Source: Bacteroidetes bacterium GWF2_33_16
GTDB taxonomy: Bacteria > Bacteroidota > Bacteroidia > Bacteroidales > UBA12077
Assembly: GCA_001768565.1 (NCBI GenBank)
Contig: MEOE01000001.1
Location: 1-64,000, forward strand
Length of the DNA stretch: 64,000 nt
Direction: 5' to 3'
The translations under genes and the position numbers were made by a program. A model generated the notes under the pieces. That model was not told the origin of the DNA. It was given only the letters and a program-made list of their open reading frames with translations, and searched no databases. The first letter of the stretch is position 1; each line of letters starts with the position of its first letter. Shown here piece after piece: positions 1 to 8,950 of the stretch.

Positions 1-61
1 AACCTAAACAAAAGACTATAAGCTAAAATATAAATACGCTAAAAATAACAACATAAAAAAA

Positions 62-87
62 CCGTCTCAGATTATCTTTTGAGACGG
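62..87 (-). terminator. Rho-independent terminator of the B1 metallo-beta-lactamase gene
   Basis: The arms CCGTCTCA and TGAGACGG form an 8-bp perfect stem. On the minus strand the stem is followed by a T run (A run at 55-61 on plus). It lies about 30 bp past the stop codon at 120. Confidence 0.85.
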
Positions 88-119
88 CTTCTTCTAATTT
101 TCCAACTTTTCATGGATTT

Positions 120-860
120 CTATTTCTCAAGCAATTTTTGAGTATGTTTAAGTAATTCTATTCCACCGAATGAACCATGTCCTGGAATTACAATTTCTGC
201 ATCGGGAAAATGGGCAATGACCTTAGCAATTGTACTTGGGTATTGTTGTAAATCGCTATCGACAGTGTTACCCAAATTTTTTGAATAAATTTCTTTAGCC
301 ATACACCCGGCAAACAAGATTTTTTCAGATGGAATCCATACTACTATATTATCGAGTGAGTGTGCTGCTCCAAAATAAAAACATTTAATTATTTTGTCAT
401 CTAAATTTAATATTAACGAATCGGTGAAACCAACATCGGGCACAGGTAAATTTTCAGCAATCGCTTTATCGATTGTCATTTGATTTGCCCACGATTTAAT
501 TCCAGTACTCTGCAAATATCCCATTCCACTCATGCAATCGTTGTGCCAGTGGTTTGGAACAAAACCTACAACCGATACATGTAAAGAATCATGAAGCCAT
601 GAAACAAGAATTTGAGTAAGTAAAAATGTTACTGGAGTATCGAACAAAAAAGCTTTTTGGTTTTGAATAAACACGAATCCATTAGACGGAAACCTGCCAA
701 AACCAGGGGCTTCGGAATACGAGACATGTAAATAAGCATTCTCCGAAAGTTGTATTAACTCAATATCATCATTTATTTTTATTCTATTAGTACTCTGAGA
801 AAAACCTCCTAAACAAATTAAGCTACTAATTAAGATTAAGATAAATACTCTTATTTTCAT
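120..860 (-). CDS. Subclass B1 metallo-beta-lactamase
   Basis: This 246-residue exported protein should hydrolyse the amide bond of beta-lactams with two zinc ions in the periplasm. A signal peptide ends near residue 21. The zinc ligands of subclass B1 are all visible: HWHND (H104, H106, D108), H167 in GAAHSLDN, C186 in AGCMAK with the carboxylate-binding lysine three residues later, and H228 in PGHG. Length is normal for B1 enzymes. It starts 27 bp after the SDR gene and is probably co-transcribed with it. It may instead be a B1-like hydrolase of another substrate, but the Cys ligand makes the B1 assignment strong. Confidence 0.88.
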   Translation of the reverse strand: MKIRVFILILISSLICLGGFSQSTNRIKINDDIELIQLSENAYLHVSYSEAPGFGRFPSNGFVFIQNQKAFLFDTPVTFLLTQILVSWLHDSLHVSVVGFVPNHWHNDCMSGMGYLQSTGIKSWANQMTIDKAIAENLPVPDVGFTDSLILNLDDKIIKCFYFGAAHSLDNIVVWIPSEKILFAGCMAKEIYSKNLGNTVDSDLQQYPSTIAKVIAHFPDAEIVIPGHGSFGGIELLKHTQKLLEK

Positions 861-887
861 ATTTTACGCTCTATTTTTAAATATACA

Positions 888-2333
888 TTACTTTTTATAA
901 CGAATCAGATTTTTAGCCATACCATTAAAAACAAAGTAGTGAACCGGCCAAAGTAAATACCAGTATAATCTACCCAATAGTCCTTTCGGTCTAAATGTTG
1001 CCCTTTGCTCCAGATAATGTAATCCGTCCTTTTGATTGATCTTAAACTCCAACCATGCTTCACCGGGCAGTTTCATCTCGGCATACAAAAGTAATCTATT
1101 ATTTTTTTTGTCGGCAACCAAAACACGCCAAAAATCGAGTGTGTCACCTGAATAAATTACAGTACTATTTGTGCGTCCTCGTCGTAAACCGACACCACCA
1201 AAAATTTTATCGAGAAAACCCCGGAAAGACCAAAGCCAGTTGCCATAATACCAACCACGCTCACCTCCAACTGACCAAATATTATTTAGAACCTGTTCAA
1301 CATCAGTAGAAATAGGTTTAAAACGCTTATCGATATAACAACCGTTGGTCGGAACATGAATATGATCGAATAAGGAATTGTCTTTATAACTTGAACTGAG
1401 CGAATCTTTCCAGCTCGAAATAACGCTATTTTGTTCAATATTCTGAAAAGCAAGTTTTACTGCATCCTTATACGTTATGGATTGTATATTTAATATCTCT
1501 TTCAAATTATTGCTTGTAGCGATAACCTCAACCTTCATGCTATTTACAAGATTTGATGCAAGCTTAAAAGAGGTGTTAGTTATAAAATAGAGCCAGTATG
1601 AAGAGATTTTTGGTGTCATTACAGGAACGGTAAAAATAAACCGTTTTAATCCACGCACCTCAGCAAACTGAAGAAGCATTTGCTTGTAAGTTAATACATC
1701 GGGGCCGCCAATATCGTATGAATTATTGAAAGTTACTTCGCGACCCAAAACTCCCATTAAATATTCAAGCACATTGCTCATGGCTATAGGTTGAGTTTTC
1801 GTATTGAGCCATTTGGGAGTGACCATTACAGGAAGCTTTTCTACCAGATCGCGAATAATTTCAAAAGACGAACTACCCGATCCTACAATTATTCCCGCTT
1901 TTAATGAAGTTACAGGAATTGCACTTTCACGAAGTACTTCTTCAACACGTTTTCTGGATGCCAGATGTTTCGAAAGAATCACTTCGTTAGTAATTCCGCC
2001 AAGATAAATAATCTGTTTTGGTTTTACTTCTTGCACCAACTTTACAAAGTTTTTTGCTGATAACTCCTCCAGTTTTTCGAAATGCGATGAATTATCGCTC
2101 ATGGAATGAATCAGATAGTATGCCACATCAATTTGAGGCAAATGACTAGCTGTTGAATAATCTTTTAAAAAATCAATCTCATAAACTGAAATATTTGGAT
2201 GTTTATAAAGCCCTTCGGTTGGAAAACGTTTCTTATCTCTAACACAACAAATTACTTCGTGACCCTGTTCAAGTAGTTTAGGTAATAATCTTTTCCCGAT
2301 ATAACCATTAGCCCCAGTTAAAAGTATTTTCAT
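888..2333 (-). CDS. SDR-family NAD(P)-binding protein with C-terminal DUF2867
   Basis: The 481-residue protein begins with a Rossmann nucleotide-binding motif (TGANGYIGKRLLPKLL, residues 7-22) typical of atypical short-chain dehydrogenases of the NmrA/YbjT kind. The C-terminal third (from about residue 330, with conserved aromatic and Gly residues around GERGWYYGNW) matches the DUF2867 arrangement seen in YbjT-type proteins of about 480 residues. The substrate is unknown. It is the first gene of a likely two-gene unit with the metallo-beta-lactamase. Upstream on the minus strand a TAATTTTG element (2368-2375) fits the Bacteroidota -7 consensus. Confidence 0.8.
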   Translation of the reverse strand: MKILLTGANGYIGKRLLPKLLEQGHEVICCVRDKKRFPTEGLYKHPNISVYEIDFLKDYSTASHLPQIDVAYYLIHSMSDNSSHFEKLEELSAKNFVKLVQEVKPKQIIYLGGITNEVILSKHLASRKRVEEVLRESAIPVTSLKAGIIVGSGSSSFEIIRDLVEKLPVMVTPKWLNTKTQPIAMSNVLEYLMGVLGREVTFNNSYDIGGPDVLTYKQMLLQFAEVRGLKRFIFTVPVMTPKISSYWLYFITNTSFKLASNLVNSMKVEVIATSNNLKEILNIQSITYKDAVKLAFQNIEQNSVISSWKDSLSSSYKDNSLFDHIHVPTNGCYIDKRFKPISTDVEQVLNNIWSVGGERGWYYGNWLWSFRGFLDKIFGGVGLRRGRTNSTVIYSGDTLDFWRVLVADKKNNRLLLYAEMKLPGEAWLEFKINQKDGLHYLEQRATFRPKGLLGRLYWYLLWPVHYFVFNGMAKNLIRYKK

Positions 2334-2885
2334 TTAGGTTGGTATGTTTTGTTTATTTATTGTAAAACAAAATTACACAATCAAAGTTCAGTATTAAAAA
2401 TTGTTTCCTATTCATTAAAATAAATGAGAAAATAATATCTGCAAAATAAAATATATCAATTAGTTAATACCAATTTTTATTGTATGATATAATGAAGAGT
2501 GAAAGTAAAAATACTGCCTTATCTCAATTTATTATCAATCCAAATTTTAGCATTCTTTTTTACAAATATTTCTAATTTTTCCGAAACTCAGGTAAACTTT
2601 TTTGAATTGGTTAAAAGCTTTCGAAGTATGTTTTTTACTATACAGGTAAAGGTTTTTATGAAACCATAATCTGACATTGGAGAACAAGTTCATTCCCTTT
2701 TGATTTATCATTTTGAGAGTAACTAAACACACACAGATGTAAGTAAATATCGATAGAAATCGATGCTAAATCTATGTAATAAGCCATATCTGTTTTTTCT
2801 TTTATTTTCTATTTACAGATTTTGTCGAATGGATTACAACCCAATAACCAATATTTCTGTGCGAACCGAATTATTCTCTTATTCG
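2334..2885. other. Intergenic stretch, no convincing gene
   Basis: This 550-bp stretch holds a 61-codon minus-strand frame at 2547-2732 that is very rich in Lys, Asn and Phe, has no recognisable domain and no promoter-like or ribosome-binding context. I do not treat it as a gene. The part nearest 2333 holds the probable promoter of the SDR gene. Confidence 0.5.
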
Positions 2886-3581
2886 TTAAGCATTTAAGCT
2901 CATTAGTAAAGCCCCAATTACAGCCATAAAGTTTCCTGCCATATGAACAATTATAGCAAATGCATTATTCGAATATTTTTCCTGATAATATCCGGCAATC
3001 AATCCAAGTATGCTAGTAAAAATTACTGTTTTAATAATAAAAAAAACACCTACACCTGCAAAAATCAATACTAAATGAGCTAAACCAAAAGTAAAACCAC
3101 TAATAATTACAGCAATGCTTACCTGATGCTTAAAAATACGTATCCCCTTTTCTTTTAAAGGACTTAAAATATTGAGTAGAAAACCACGAAACAGTATTTC
3201 TTCTGCAATACTTGCATAAATAAATATAAAAACAAGAACCTGTAATGGAGACATAATTTTAAATGCAGGATGTGGTTCTAAATTACCACCCATTACTTTT
3301 GTTAAAACCGATAATGAAATATTTATAACTATCGAGGCCAATAATCCGAAAAGAATGGGTCTTAGTATCATTTTAAATTTTGGTAGTGCAATCTTATAAT
3401 TCACGCTTTTACTAAGAAGAATAATTACACCAATTGAACCCAACAACATTACAGAATGTGTTACAAAATAAGGAGGCAAAGCATCTGGCCAAATACTCAT
3501 TTTACTTCCAATAAAGTTTGCCAATACAAAAATTGCAATTGTAACTATCAGCCCGTAAATAATCTGGTTGTTATTTTTCAT
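2886..3581 (-). CDS. CPBP-family intramembrane glutamic protease
   Basis: A 231-residue polytopic membrane protein with about seven hydrophobic segments. The three signatures of the CPBP (CAAX protease and bacteriocin-processing, Abi) family are present: EEILFR (EExxxR) near residue 126, FGLAH (FxxxH) near residue 165, and HMAGN (HxxxN) near residue 216. Members cut prenylated or other membrane-associated peptides; the target here is unknown. The gene stands alone. Its leader of about 125 bp is duplicated in front of the unrelated lipoprotein gene that ends at 4793. Confidence 0.85.
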   Translation of the reverse strand: MKNNNQIIYGLIVTIAIFVLANFIGSKMSIWPDALPPYFVTHSVMLLGSIGVIILLSKSVNYKIALPKFKMILRPILFGLLASIVINISLSVLTKVMGGNLEPHPAFKIMSPLQVLVFIFIYASIAEEILFRGFLLNILSPLKEKGIRIFKHQVSIAVIISGFTFGLAHLVLIFAGVGVFFIIKTVIFTSILGLIAGYYQEKYSNNAFAIIVHMAGNFMAVIGALLMSLNA

Positions 3582-3710
3582 TTTACTCTAAGTTAAGTAT
3601 TTAATTTAGAGATAAAAATAGAACATTTGTTTGACAATAAATAGAAATCAATGCTGCAAGTAATAAAAAAGACAGATATTTGATCGACTTGTTTTTCCTT
3701 AAAAAAGTGT
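3582..3710 (-). repeat. Leader sequence shared with 5477-5620 (copy A)
   Basis: Directly before the start codon the minus strand reads TTAACTTAGAGTAAA followed by ATG, exactly as in front of the lipoprotein gene with start at 5476. Over the first 51 bp about 43 positions agree without gaps, including AGAGATAAAAATAGAA (plus strand). Weaker similarity continues to a CGACT-T/G-GTTTTT block near 3685. It is probably a duplicated promoter and 5' leader. Confidence 0.6.
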
Positions 3711-3738
3711 ATTATTTATAACTTTAGGTATACTGATA

Positions 3739-4302
3739 TCAAACCTTAATTGAACCTCGAAATCCTCTAACACCATAGTAAGATTCGGCACCGCTGTGAT
3801 ACGTGAAAACATGGTTGTAGCGACGATCACAGAAGATTGCTCCACCGAGTTTTCTGATCTCATTAGGAGTTTTCACCCAGCTCGATGTTTTTGTATCGAA
3901 ATTCCCAAGTTTTTGGAGATCCCTATATTGTTCTTCCGTTAAAAGTTCAATGCCCATGTTAGCAGCCATATCCTCAGCATTATTATCTGGTTTATGTTCT
4001 TTTCTCGATTCCTGTGCTTCGCGATCGTAACAAACACTACGGCGGCCTTTGGGGCTTTCAGCCGAACAATCGAAAAAAATGTATTCACCTGTGTTGCTAT
4101 CATAACCAACCACATCCGGTTCGCCACCGGTTTTTTCCATCTCGTTGAGCGACCACATTTTTTCAGTATTTCCCTCAAGTTTTGTTTGAATTTCAGTCCA
4201 TTCCAGGCTCTTGTGGCGGCTCCTATTTTTCTCAAACCGGATCTTTAAAATCCCGATTAGCTCTATATTCTGGTCTGGTGACAATTCTCTGGCATTTTTC
4301 AT
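3739..4302 (-). CDS. DUF4256 family protein
   Basis: The protein of 187 residues is soluble, with no signal peptide. It matches the DUF4256 family pattern: a conserved centre with GGEPDVVGYD, FFDCSAESPKGRRSVCYD and EHKP, and a C-terminal half with GAIFCDRRYNHVFTYHSGAESYYGVRGFRG. The biochemical role of the family is unknown. I chose the start at 4302 (MKNAREL) instead of the 20-codon upstream extension, which is rich in Asn, Cys and Phe and does not resemble the family. The gene is monocistronic. Confidence 0.8.
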   Translation of the reverse strand: MKNARELSPDQNIELIGILKIRFEKNRSRHKSLEWTEIQTKLEGNTEKMWSLNEMEKTGGEPDVVGYDSNTGEYIFFDCSAESPKGRRSVCYDREAQESRKEHKPDNNAEDMAANMGIELLTEEQYRDLQKLGNFDTKTSSWVKTPNEIRKLGGAIFCDRRYNHVFTYHSGAESYYGVRGFRGSIKV

Positions 4303-4362
4303 CGCTAAAATATGTTTTTTTGATTTAAATAAAATATTACACGAATTATTATCATATAGCAA

Positions 4363-4792
4363 GCAGAGTTATTTTAAGTATGTAAATAAAACGCAGGTGA
4401 GTGGATTTTGTTTAGTGCCTTTAACTTTTCAAACACATTAGTGAGTAGGTATATTTGGCAGTGATTTGCCTTTTACAAGCTGAGTAAAATCAAAAGCGAA
4501 TTAAAGATTCGCAAGGATCTATAGGCGCTCTCAAACAAGGGATAATTTGCTTAGCACGTGGAAATACATTCTAATTTAGTTTGGATATTAGGTCATAGGC
4601 AGAATCTAATACCATTCATAGATTTTATAAACTTAGGCAAACTGGGTCTTTATTTAAGAATCAGTCTATTTGGTGGCAAATAATCTGGTTGCAACTTTGC
4701 CTTTTAGTTTTCGATAGAAATAGCTTATAAATCGATAGCGTAAACAATAATTTTAAAATTACACTATCTGAAGAATCAAGTATTCGTAATTT
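4363..4792. other. Intergenic stretch with no visible gene
   Basis: About 430 bp without a supportable reading frame. I see no strong hairpin or promoter element. It separates the DUF4256 gene from the lipoprotein gene. Confidence 0.5.
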
Positions 4793-5476
4793 TTATTGTT
4801 TCGAAAATACTATCCTGCTTTCTCTAAATACAACTGAGTCGATAAGTTGTGTAGCATCAGTTATTTCTGACAAATAATCTTCGTTAATAGAATTATTCTC
4901 CTTTAAATGAAAATAACAGGATCTTTGGCTGGCAGATAAAACCATTATACTTATAACAGGGATTAGGATCTCATCATCATGTTGGTATGCAAATAAAGTA
5001 GGTTTATAATAAGTAAGTTCTCCAAAAGGTATAGGTTCTGTCTTTGTTATTACCGGTTTAAATTTGTTCCAATCATAGTTAAAACCATCTGTTGTTGTAC
5101 AAATTGTATCTTTAACAAAGAGCAATGCTCCATGTTGTCTTTTTATTGCATAAGTAAGTGTTTCGCCACTTTCGAGTATAAATTTAGCTCTGGTATCAGA
5201 CAACAATTCTATTGTATAATTACTAGTATTATAAATTACGATATTACTGTCGAGCGATGGGTAAACATTAATAACAGAAAAATTATCCTGTACGCGTGCA
5301 ACAAATTCATTAATTATAGTTGTATCGAAAACTTCGCCACCTGCAGTAAACAATCGATCTTTATTTTCCTCAAATCGTACTTTTTGGTATTTTTCAGGAT
5401 ATGAAGTATCGTCATCACATGAAAAGAGAAAGACAATACCTATTAATAGAACAAAAGAGAACGATATTTTTGCCAT
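4793..5476 (-). CDS. Hypothetical lipoprotein
   Basis: The 227-residue protein begins with a lipoprotein signal peptide: hydrophobic residues 5-18 and a lipobox LFSC with Cys20 followed by an Asp-rich stretch (CDDDTSYPEK), which fits inner- or outer-membrane lipoproteins of Bacteroidota. The rest is predicted to be mainly beta strands with no motif I recognise. It is monocistronic, and its leader is nearly identical to that of the CPBP protease gene at 3581, suggesting shared regulation. Function unknown. Confidence 0.7.
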   Translation of the reverse strand: MAKISFSFVLLIGIVFLFSCDDDTSYPEKYQKVRFEENKDRLFTAGGEVFDTTIINEFVARVQDNFSVINVYPSLDSNIVIYNTSNYTIELLSDTRAKFILESGETLTYAIKRQHGALLFVKDTICTTTDGFNYDWNKFKPVITKTEPIPFGELTYYKPTLFAYQHDDEILIPVISIMVLSASQRSCYFHLKENNSINEDYLSEITDATQLIDSVVFRESRIVFSKQ

Positions 5477-5620
5477 TTTACTCTAAGTTAAAATTTAAAA
5501 TCAGAGATAAAAATAGAATATTTGTTTAATATAAAAAACAATTAACGCCTCAAAAAGCAATAGAAAAGATTCGTATTTATCGACTGGTTTTTATTTAAAA
5601 AAGCACATCGTTTTAAAACC
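5477..5620 (-). repeat. Leader sequence shared with 3582-3710 (copy B)
   Basis: Second copy of the duplicated leader: the plus strand shows TTTACTCTAAGTTAA next to the start codon, AGAGATAAAAATAGAA 26 bp further on, and ATCGACTGGTTTTT near 5580. The gene behind it is not homologous to the gene behind copy A. Confidence 0.6.
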
Positions 5621-5652
5621 TCAAGCAACTATTCGGACAACATGTCTAGCTG
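5619..5652 (+). repeat. Remnant of the dispersed palindromic repeat family
   Basis: CCTCAAGCAACT is followed by CGGACAACATGTCTAGCTG, a degenerate form of the two-module repeat that is common between 10.9 and 27.7 kb. It lies just after the stop codon of the serine hydrolase gene. Confidence 0.55.
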
Positions 5653-5658
5653 AAGATT

Positions 5659-7164
5659 TTATTGTTTGTCTGAATACTTTCTCAGTTTTATATTTTTAAA
5701 TATTGGTTCACTACGCCTAATATCAAATGCTTCTCCATCATCAGTAAAATAAAGACCAGGTAAATATTCGCTTAATTCGTTTTTTCCAAAATATCCAGAT
5801 ACAAATAATTTGTCATTTTCTTTAGTGACCTTGATGGTAACAAATTTTGCACCTAAAAGTGATACAATTTTTGCAAACCACTTTGCTTCTGTCATATCCA
5901 AAAGAATCTCATATTTACCAACAATGCTTTCGTTCATAAAAGCCAAATTTTTATTCTCATTATTTGAGTAGACAAAACCTAGGTTTTGATTATGGTTTTC
6001 TTTCGGTTTAAAATCAGGAGAAAAACCAATATTTAGGTTTTTATTATGTAAAATGCTGTCATTTTTTAGAATATAGTCTGTTACGAAACTTTCGATAATT
6101 TCACTGTTAAATTCTTTGTTTCCAAGAATTACACAACCTATTCCATATTCTGGAAACCATAGCATATTTGAAGTATATCCAAAACCTCCCCCACTATGTG
6201 TTAAATAGAATGTTTCTAGTTTGCTGTTATTATCAGGTCTTACAATCCAAGTTCCAAGTCCATAGAAGTTTCTGTTAATAGTATACATTTCCAAAAGATG
6301 CTTTTTCTCAATAATTTGAGAATTGTTTAATTCTCCAAAATTCATCTGAAATTGCACGTACTTAATCATTTCATCTAAATTTGAATATGCTGCACCAGCA
6401 CCAATCATTGGAATTTTTTTGTGGTTTTTCTTTACAAAAGGATTCACGACCCCCTCAGTTCTATTGTTATTTGATAATACCTCGCTATCGCTTAATGTTG
6501 AATATTGCATATCAAGAGGATTGAAAATTTTTTCCTTTACATAATTTTCAAAACTCATTCCGCTAACTTTTTCAATTATTTCTGCTGCTAAATCAAATCC
6601 AAGGGCAGAATATGACCAATCAGTGTTTACTGGGAATTTTAACCAAGTGTCTCTAATGCTCGTCAAGTGTTCCTGTTTTGAATTGCACCTATAATCAAGG
6701 TTATTTCCTAATGGCGCTTCATGCGTAAACCCTGCAGTGTTTGAAAGCATCATTCGTAGTGTAATTTTATCTTCAGGAGAAACTTCGTAACAGCTATTTA
6801 TTATAAAATCAGGGAGATATGATTTTATTGGAGAATCTAAATCAACCAATCCTTCTTGAACAGCAATCATTACAGCTAATGCCGTTATATTTTTTGTCAT
6901 TGAGCAAATGCCAAATAGAGTAGAATCGTTAATTGGCTTGTTATAGGTTGATTTACCTATGCATTCTTTCCAAATTACTCTGTCATTTGTAAATAGAGCA
7001 ACAGCAATTCCATCAATCGAGTTCTCTTTACGAAATTGTTTAAAGTATTCGTGGTTTACATTTCCCAATATTGATGTATCAGTAGCTTGTGAAGTACAAG
7101 ATTGATTGATTATCAATGAGAAAAAAATGAGTATAATAGATATACTTTTTTTCAAGATTTCCAT
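5659..7164 (-). CDS. Serine hydrolase lipoprotein, class C beta-lactamase / DD-peptidase family
   Basis: The mature protein is a penicillin-binding-protein-like serine hydrolase (beta-lactamase family, Pfam PF00144 type). Numbered from the start chosen here, motif 1 is SMTK (S88, K91), motif 2 is YSA (Y185, in place of the usual YxN), and motif 3 is HSGGGFG near residue 328. Start: the codon at 7164 (MEILKK) gives a lipoprotein signal peptide with Cys23 in INQSC; the upstream extension to 7245 would place 27 charged residues before it. A C-terminal region of about 100 residues follows the catalytic domain. Substrate unknown (peptidoglycan, D-amino-acid peptides or esters). Confidence 0.82.
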   Translation of the reverse strand: MEILKKSISIILIFFSLIINQSCTSQATDTSILGNVNHEYFKQFRKENSIDGIAVALFTNDRVIWKECIGKSTYNKPINDSTLFGICSMTKNITALAVMIAVQEGLVDLDSPIKSYLPDFIINSCYEVSPEDKITLRMMLSNTAGFTHEAPLGNNLDYRCNSKQEHLTSIRDTWLKFPVNTDWSYSALGFDLAAEIIEKVSGMSFENYVKEKIFNPLDMQYSTLSDSEVLSNNNRTEGVVNPFVKKNHKKIPMIGAGAAYSNLDEMIKYVQFQMNFGELNNSQIIEKKHLLEMYTINRNFYGLGTWIVRPDNNSKLETFYLTHSGGGFGYTSNMLWFPEYGIGCVILGNKEFNSEIIESFVTDYILKNDSILHNKNLNIGFSPDFKPKENHNQNLGFVYSNNENKNLAFMNESIVGKYEILLDMTEAKWFAKIVSLLGAKFVTIKVTKENDKLFVSGYFGKNELSEYLPGLYFTDDGEAFDIRRSEPIFKNIKLRKYSDKQ

Positions 7165-7299
7165 TCGTGTAAATTTTATATTTTCTTCAAATTTAGTTTT
7201 TATTAAGTCGAACAGTCGTTTGCCCTTGCGCCCAAAGGGGTACACGAAGTATGTGTAAAGCGTTGAAGAGATTTTAGTCTTTCGCGAATTTAGAATAAA

Positions 7300-7854
7300 T
7301 CAATCTTTAAAAAGCCTAACACTAAAGCCATTAGAACTATCATCATCGTAAAGGTCTGCATTTTGGCCGCCAGAATCGCAGTAAAATGCCCACACCTGAT
7401 TCCTATTATATACTGAAGCACTCCAAAAGTAAGTGGACAGTTCCATATTATAGAATGCACCAAAAGCACTACGATTACCCCCTAATAATGCATTAAAATT
7501 AGAATTTCCACCTTCTTTTATTGCATTGTATACTTTCTTAATATCATCACCTAAATACTTGTGCAGTTTTTCCCATTCTTCGCTAGTAGGCAAATGCCAG
7601 CCTAAAGGGGCTATATTCTTAGCTGTTTCCCAATTATATAAATAACCGTATTTTGAAATATTTTCAGATACATTATCATAGGCCCAACAGCCATTTTCTG
7701 TTTTAAATGCAAGGTTTTCTGCCATTATTATTTGACTACCTATTTTTACAGTTTTATACACATGGCCATCACGTGGATCAATGAATGTATTTTTATCTTC
7801 CTTTTCACCAGAGGATGTTTCTGTGTTACCAAATAATTTATTAATAAAACTCAT
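7300..7854 (-). CDS. FISUMP domain protein
   Basis: The 184-residue protein contains a complete FISUMP (Fibrobacter succinogenes major paralogous) domain from residue 26: DPRDGHVYKTVKIGSQ, MAENLAF, YGYLYNWETA, GWHLPTSEEWEKL, GG followed by FWSASVYNRNQVWAF, and a C-terminal SVRLFKD. Such domains are usually secreted or surface lipoproteins, but here no signal peptide is visible and the N terminus is hydrophilic (MSFINKLFGNTE), which is unusual. The fold is related to C-type-lectin-like domains. Role unknown. It lies 135 bp upstream of the chosen serine hydrolase start, on the same strand. Confidence 0.8.
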   Translation of the reverse strand: MSFINKLFGNTETSSGEKEDKNTFIDPRDGHVYKTVKIGSQIIMAENLAFKTENGCWAYDNVSENISKYGYLYNWETAKNIAPLGWHLPTSEEWEKLHKYLGDDIKKVYNAIKEGGNSNFNALLGGNRSAFGAFYNMELSTYFWSASVYNRNQVWAFYCDSGGQNADLYDDDSSNGFSVRLFKD

Positions 7855-7898
7855 AATTGATAATGAATTATTGCCTACTTTTTTACGGCATTGGCAAT

Positions 7899-7966
7899 CC
7901 GTTTAATTGTTACAAACGGTTTAGGTATAAAAATGTGCGGATCATGATAGTTATCGGGATCGCACT
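7899..7966. other. Two small hairpins in the FISUMP upstream region
   Basis: CCGTTT and AAACGG form a 6-bp stem at 7899-7919. About 15 bp further on, GTGCGGATC and GGATCGCAC flank a GATAGTTATC core (around 7934-7966). I cannot assign a function; they could be degenerate repeats or regulatory hairpins. Confidence 0.35.
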
Positions 7967-8147
7967 TTATAGCCATTCTCCGTTAATTAAAATTAAATGT
8001 AATAAAAATAATTCAATACTTACTGAACCTAGATTTTTTAATATCAAATTACAAAGACACAAAAATGCAACCAGCATTTAATTTTGACTAAAACAAGTTG
8101 TTTTGCAGAATACTCAAATATGTTACTTATTATTATTAACTTATAAT

Positions 8148-8894
8148 TTACATTTTAATATGGTCGAACATAAGTCCAACTATTTTTTTAGGAAAACTAA
8201 GGTCAACAGGATAATAAAAATCAGACTCAAACCAACCTTTTTCTTTGAAGTATATATAATCTTTAAAAGTTTCATTCAAGTTCTTACTTATTCCATTTCT
8301 TGACAATCTGAATATCATTAGTTCAAAAATTGATGGTGATGGTAATCCTTTTTTAATTAGTTGTTTATAAAATCTCTTGCTATGATTTTCGAGAATTTCA
8401 TCGTTCTTTTTTTGTCTTTTTTCGGGAATTGGTTCCCTCGTAATTAAACAAGAGCCTTTTACATTCGTACCTAGTGCTTTACCAATAAAATTCAGGTAAT
8501 TCACAATTTTATCGCCACGATAAACTCCCTGCACTACAATATTGGTAAATACTTTACCAAAATAACGAGGTCGATGAAAAACAAACCCAAACCTATCCAG
8601 AAAAACTTTCATCAATCCCGATACATCGAATGAATAATTGGGTGTTGCAAAAATAATTCCATCTGCATTTTCAATTTTTTCTAATAATTTATCGCGATCG
8701 TCTCTTAATGGACACAGCTCCTCTCCTTTATTTAAACATAACGAACAGCCTTTACATATTTGCAGGTTATAATCGCTTAATGGAACTATTTCGTACTCTA
8801 TATCGCCTTTTAACTGTAGTTTTTTCAAAAACAATTCAGTTGCCGAATAGGTATGTCCTTTTCTGCCGCTTCCAATAAATGCAACAACTTTCAT
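8148..8894 (-). CDS. Flavodoxin-like NAD(P)H:FMN oxidoreductase with ferredoxin-like Cys cluster
   Basis: The protein of 248 residues belongs to the multimeric flavodoxin / NADPH-dependent FMN reductase family: GSGRKGHTYSATELF near the N terminus is the FMN phosphate loop, and ATPNYSFDVSGLMKVFLDR is the second family block. Between them CKGCSLCLNKGEELCPLRDD is the conserved Cys cluster of iron-sulfur flavoprotein-like members. The start at 8894 is decided by a good Shine-Dalgarno sequence, AAGGAGG, spaced 8 nt before ATG, which is rare in this phylum; the eight upstream codons are then untranslated. It is the last gene of the 10174-8148 operon. Confidence 0.83.
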   Translation of the reverse strand: MKVVAFIGSGRKGHTYSATELFLKKLQLKGDIEYEIVPLSDYNLQICKGCSLCLNKGEELCPLRDDRDKLLEKIENADGIIFATPNYSFDVSGLMKVFLDRFGFVFHRPRYFGKVFTNIVVQGVYRGDKIVNYLNFIGKALGTNVKGSCLITREPIPEKRQKKNDEILENHSKRFYKQLIKKGLPSPSIFELMIFRLSRNGISKNLNETFKDYIYFKEKGWFESDFYYPVDLSFPKKIVGLMFDHIKM

Positions 8895-8950
8895 TAGTAT
8901 TTCCTCCTTGTTTAACAACTTTTAAATTCTCTATTTACTAATACCTATAA

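Noticed and set aside
2547..2732. 61-codon minus-strand frame
   Set aside because: Its composition is that of random AT-rich sequence (Lys, Asn, Phe), with no domain, no promoter-like context and no operon partner.
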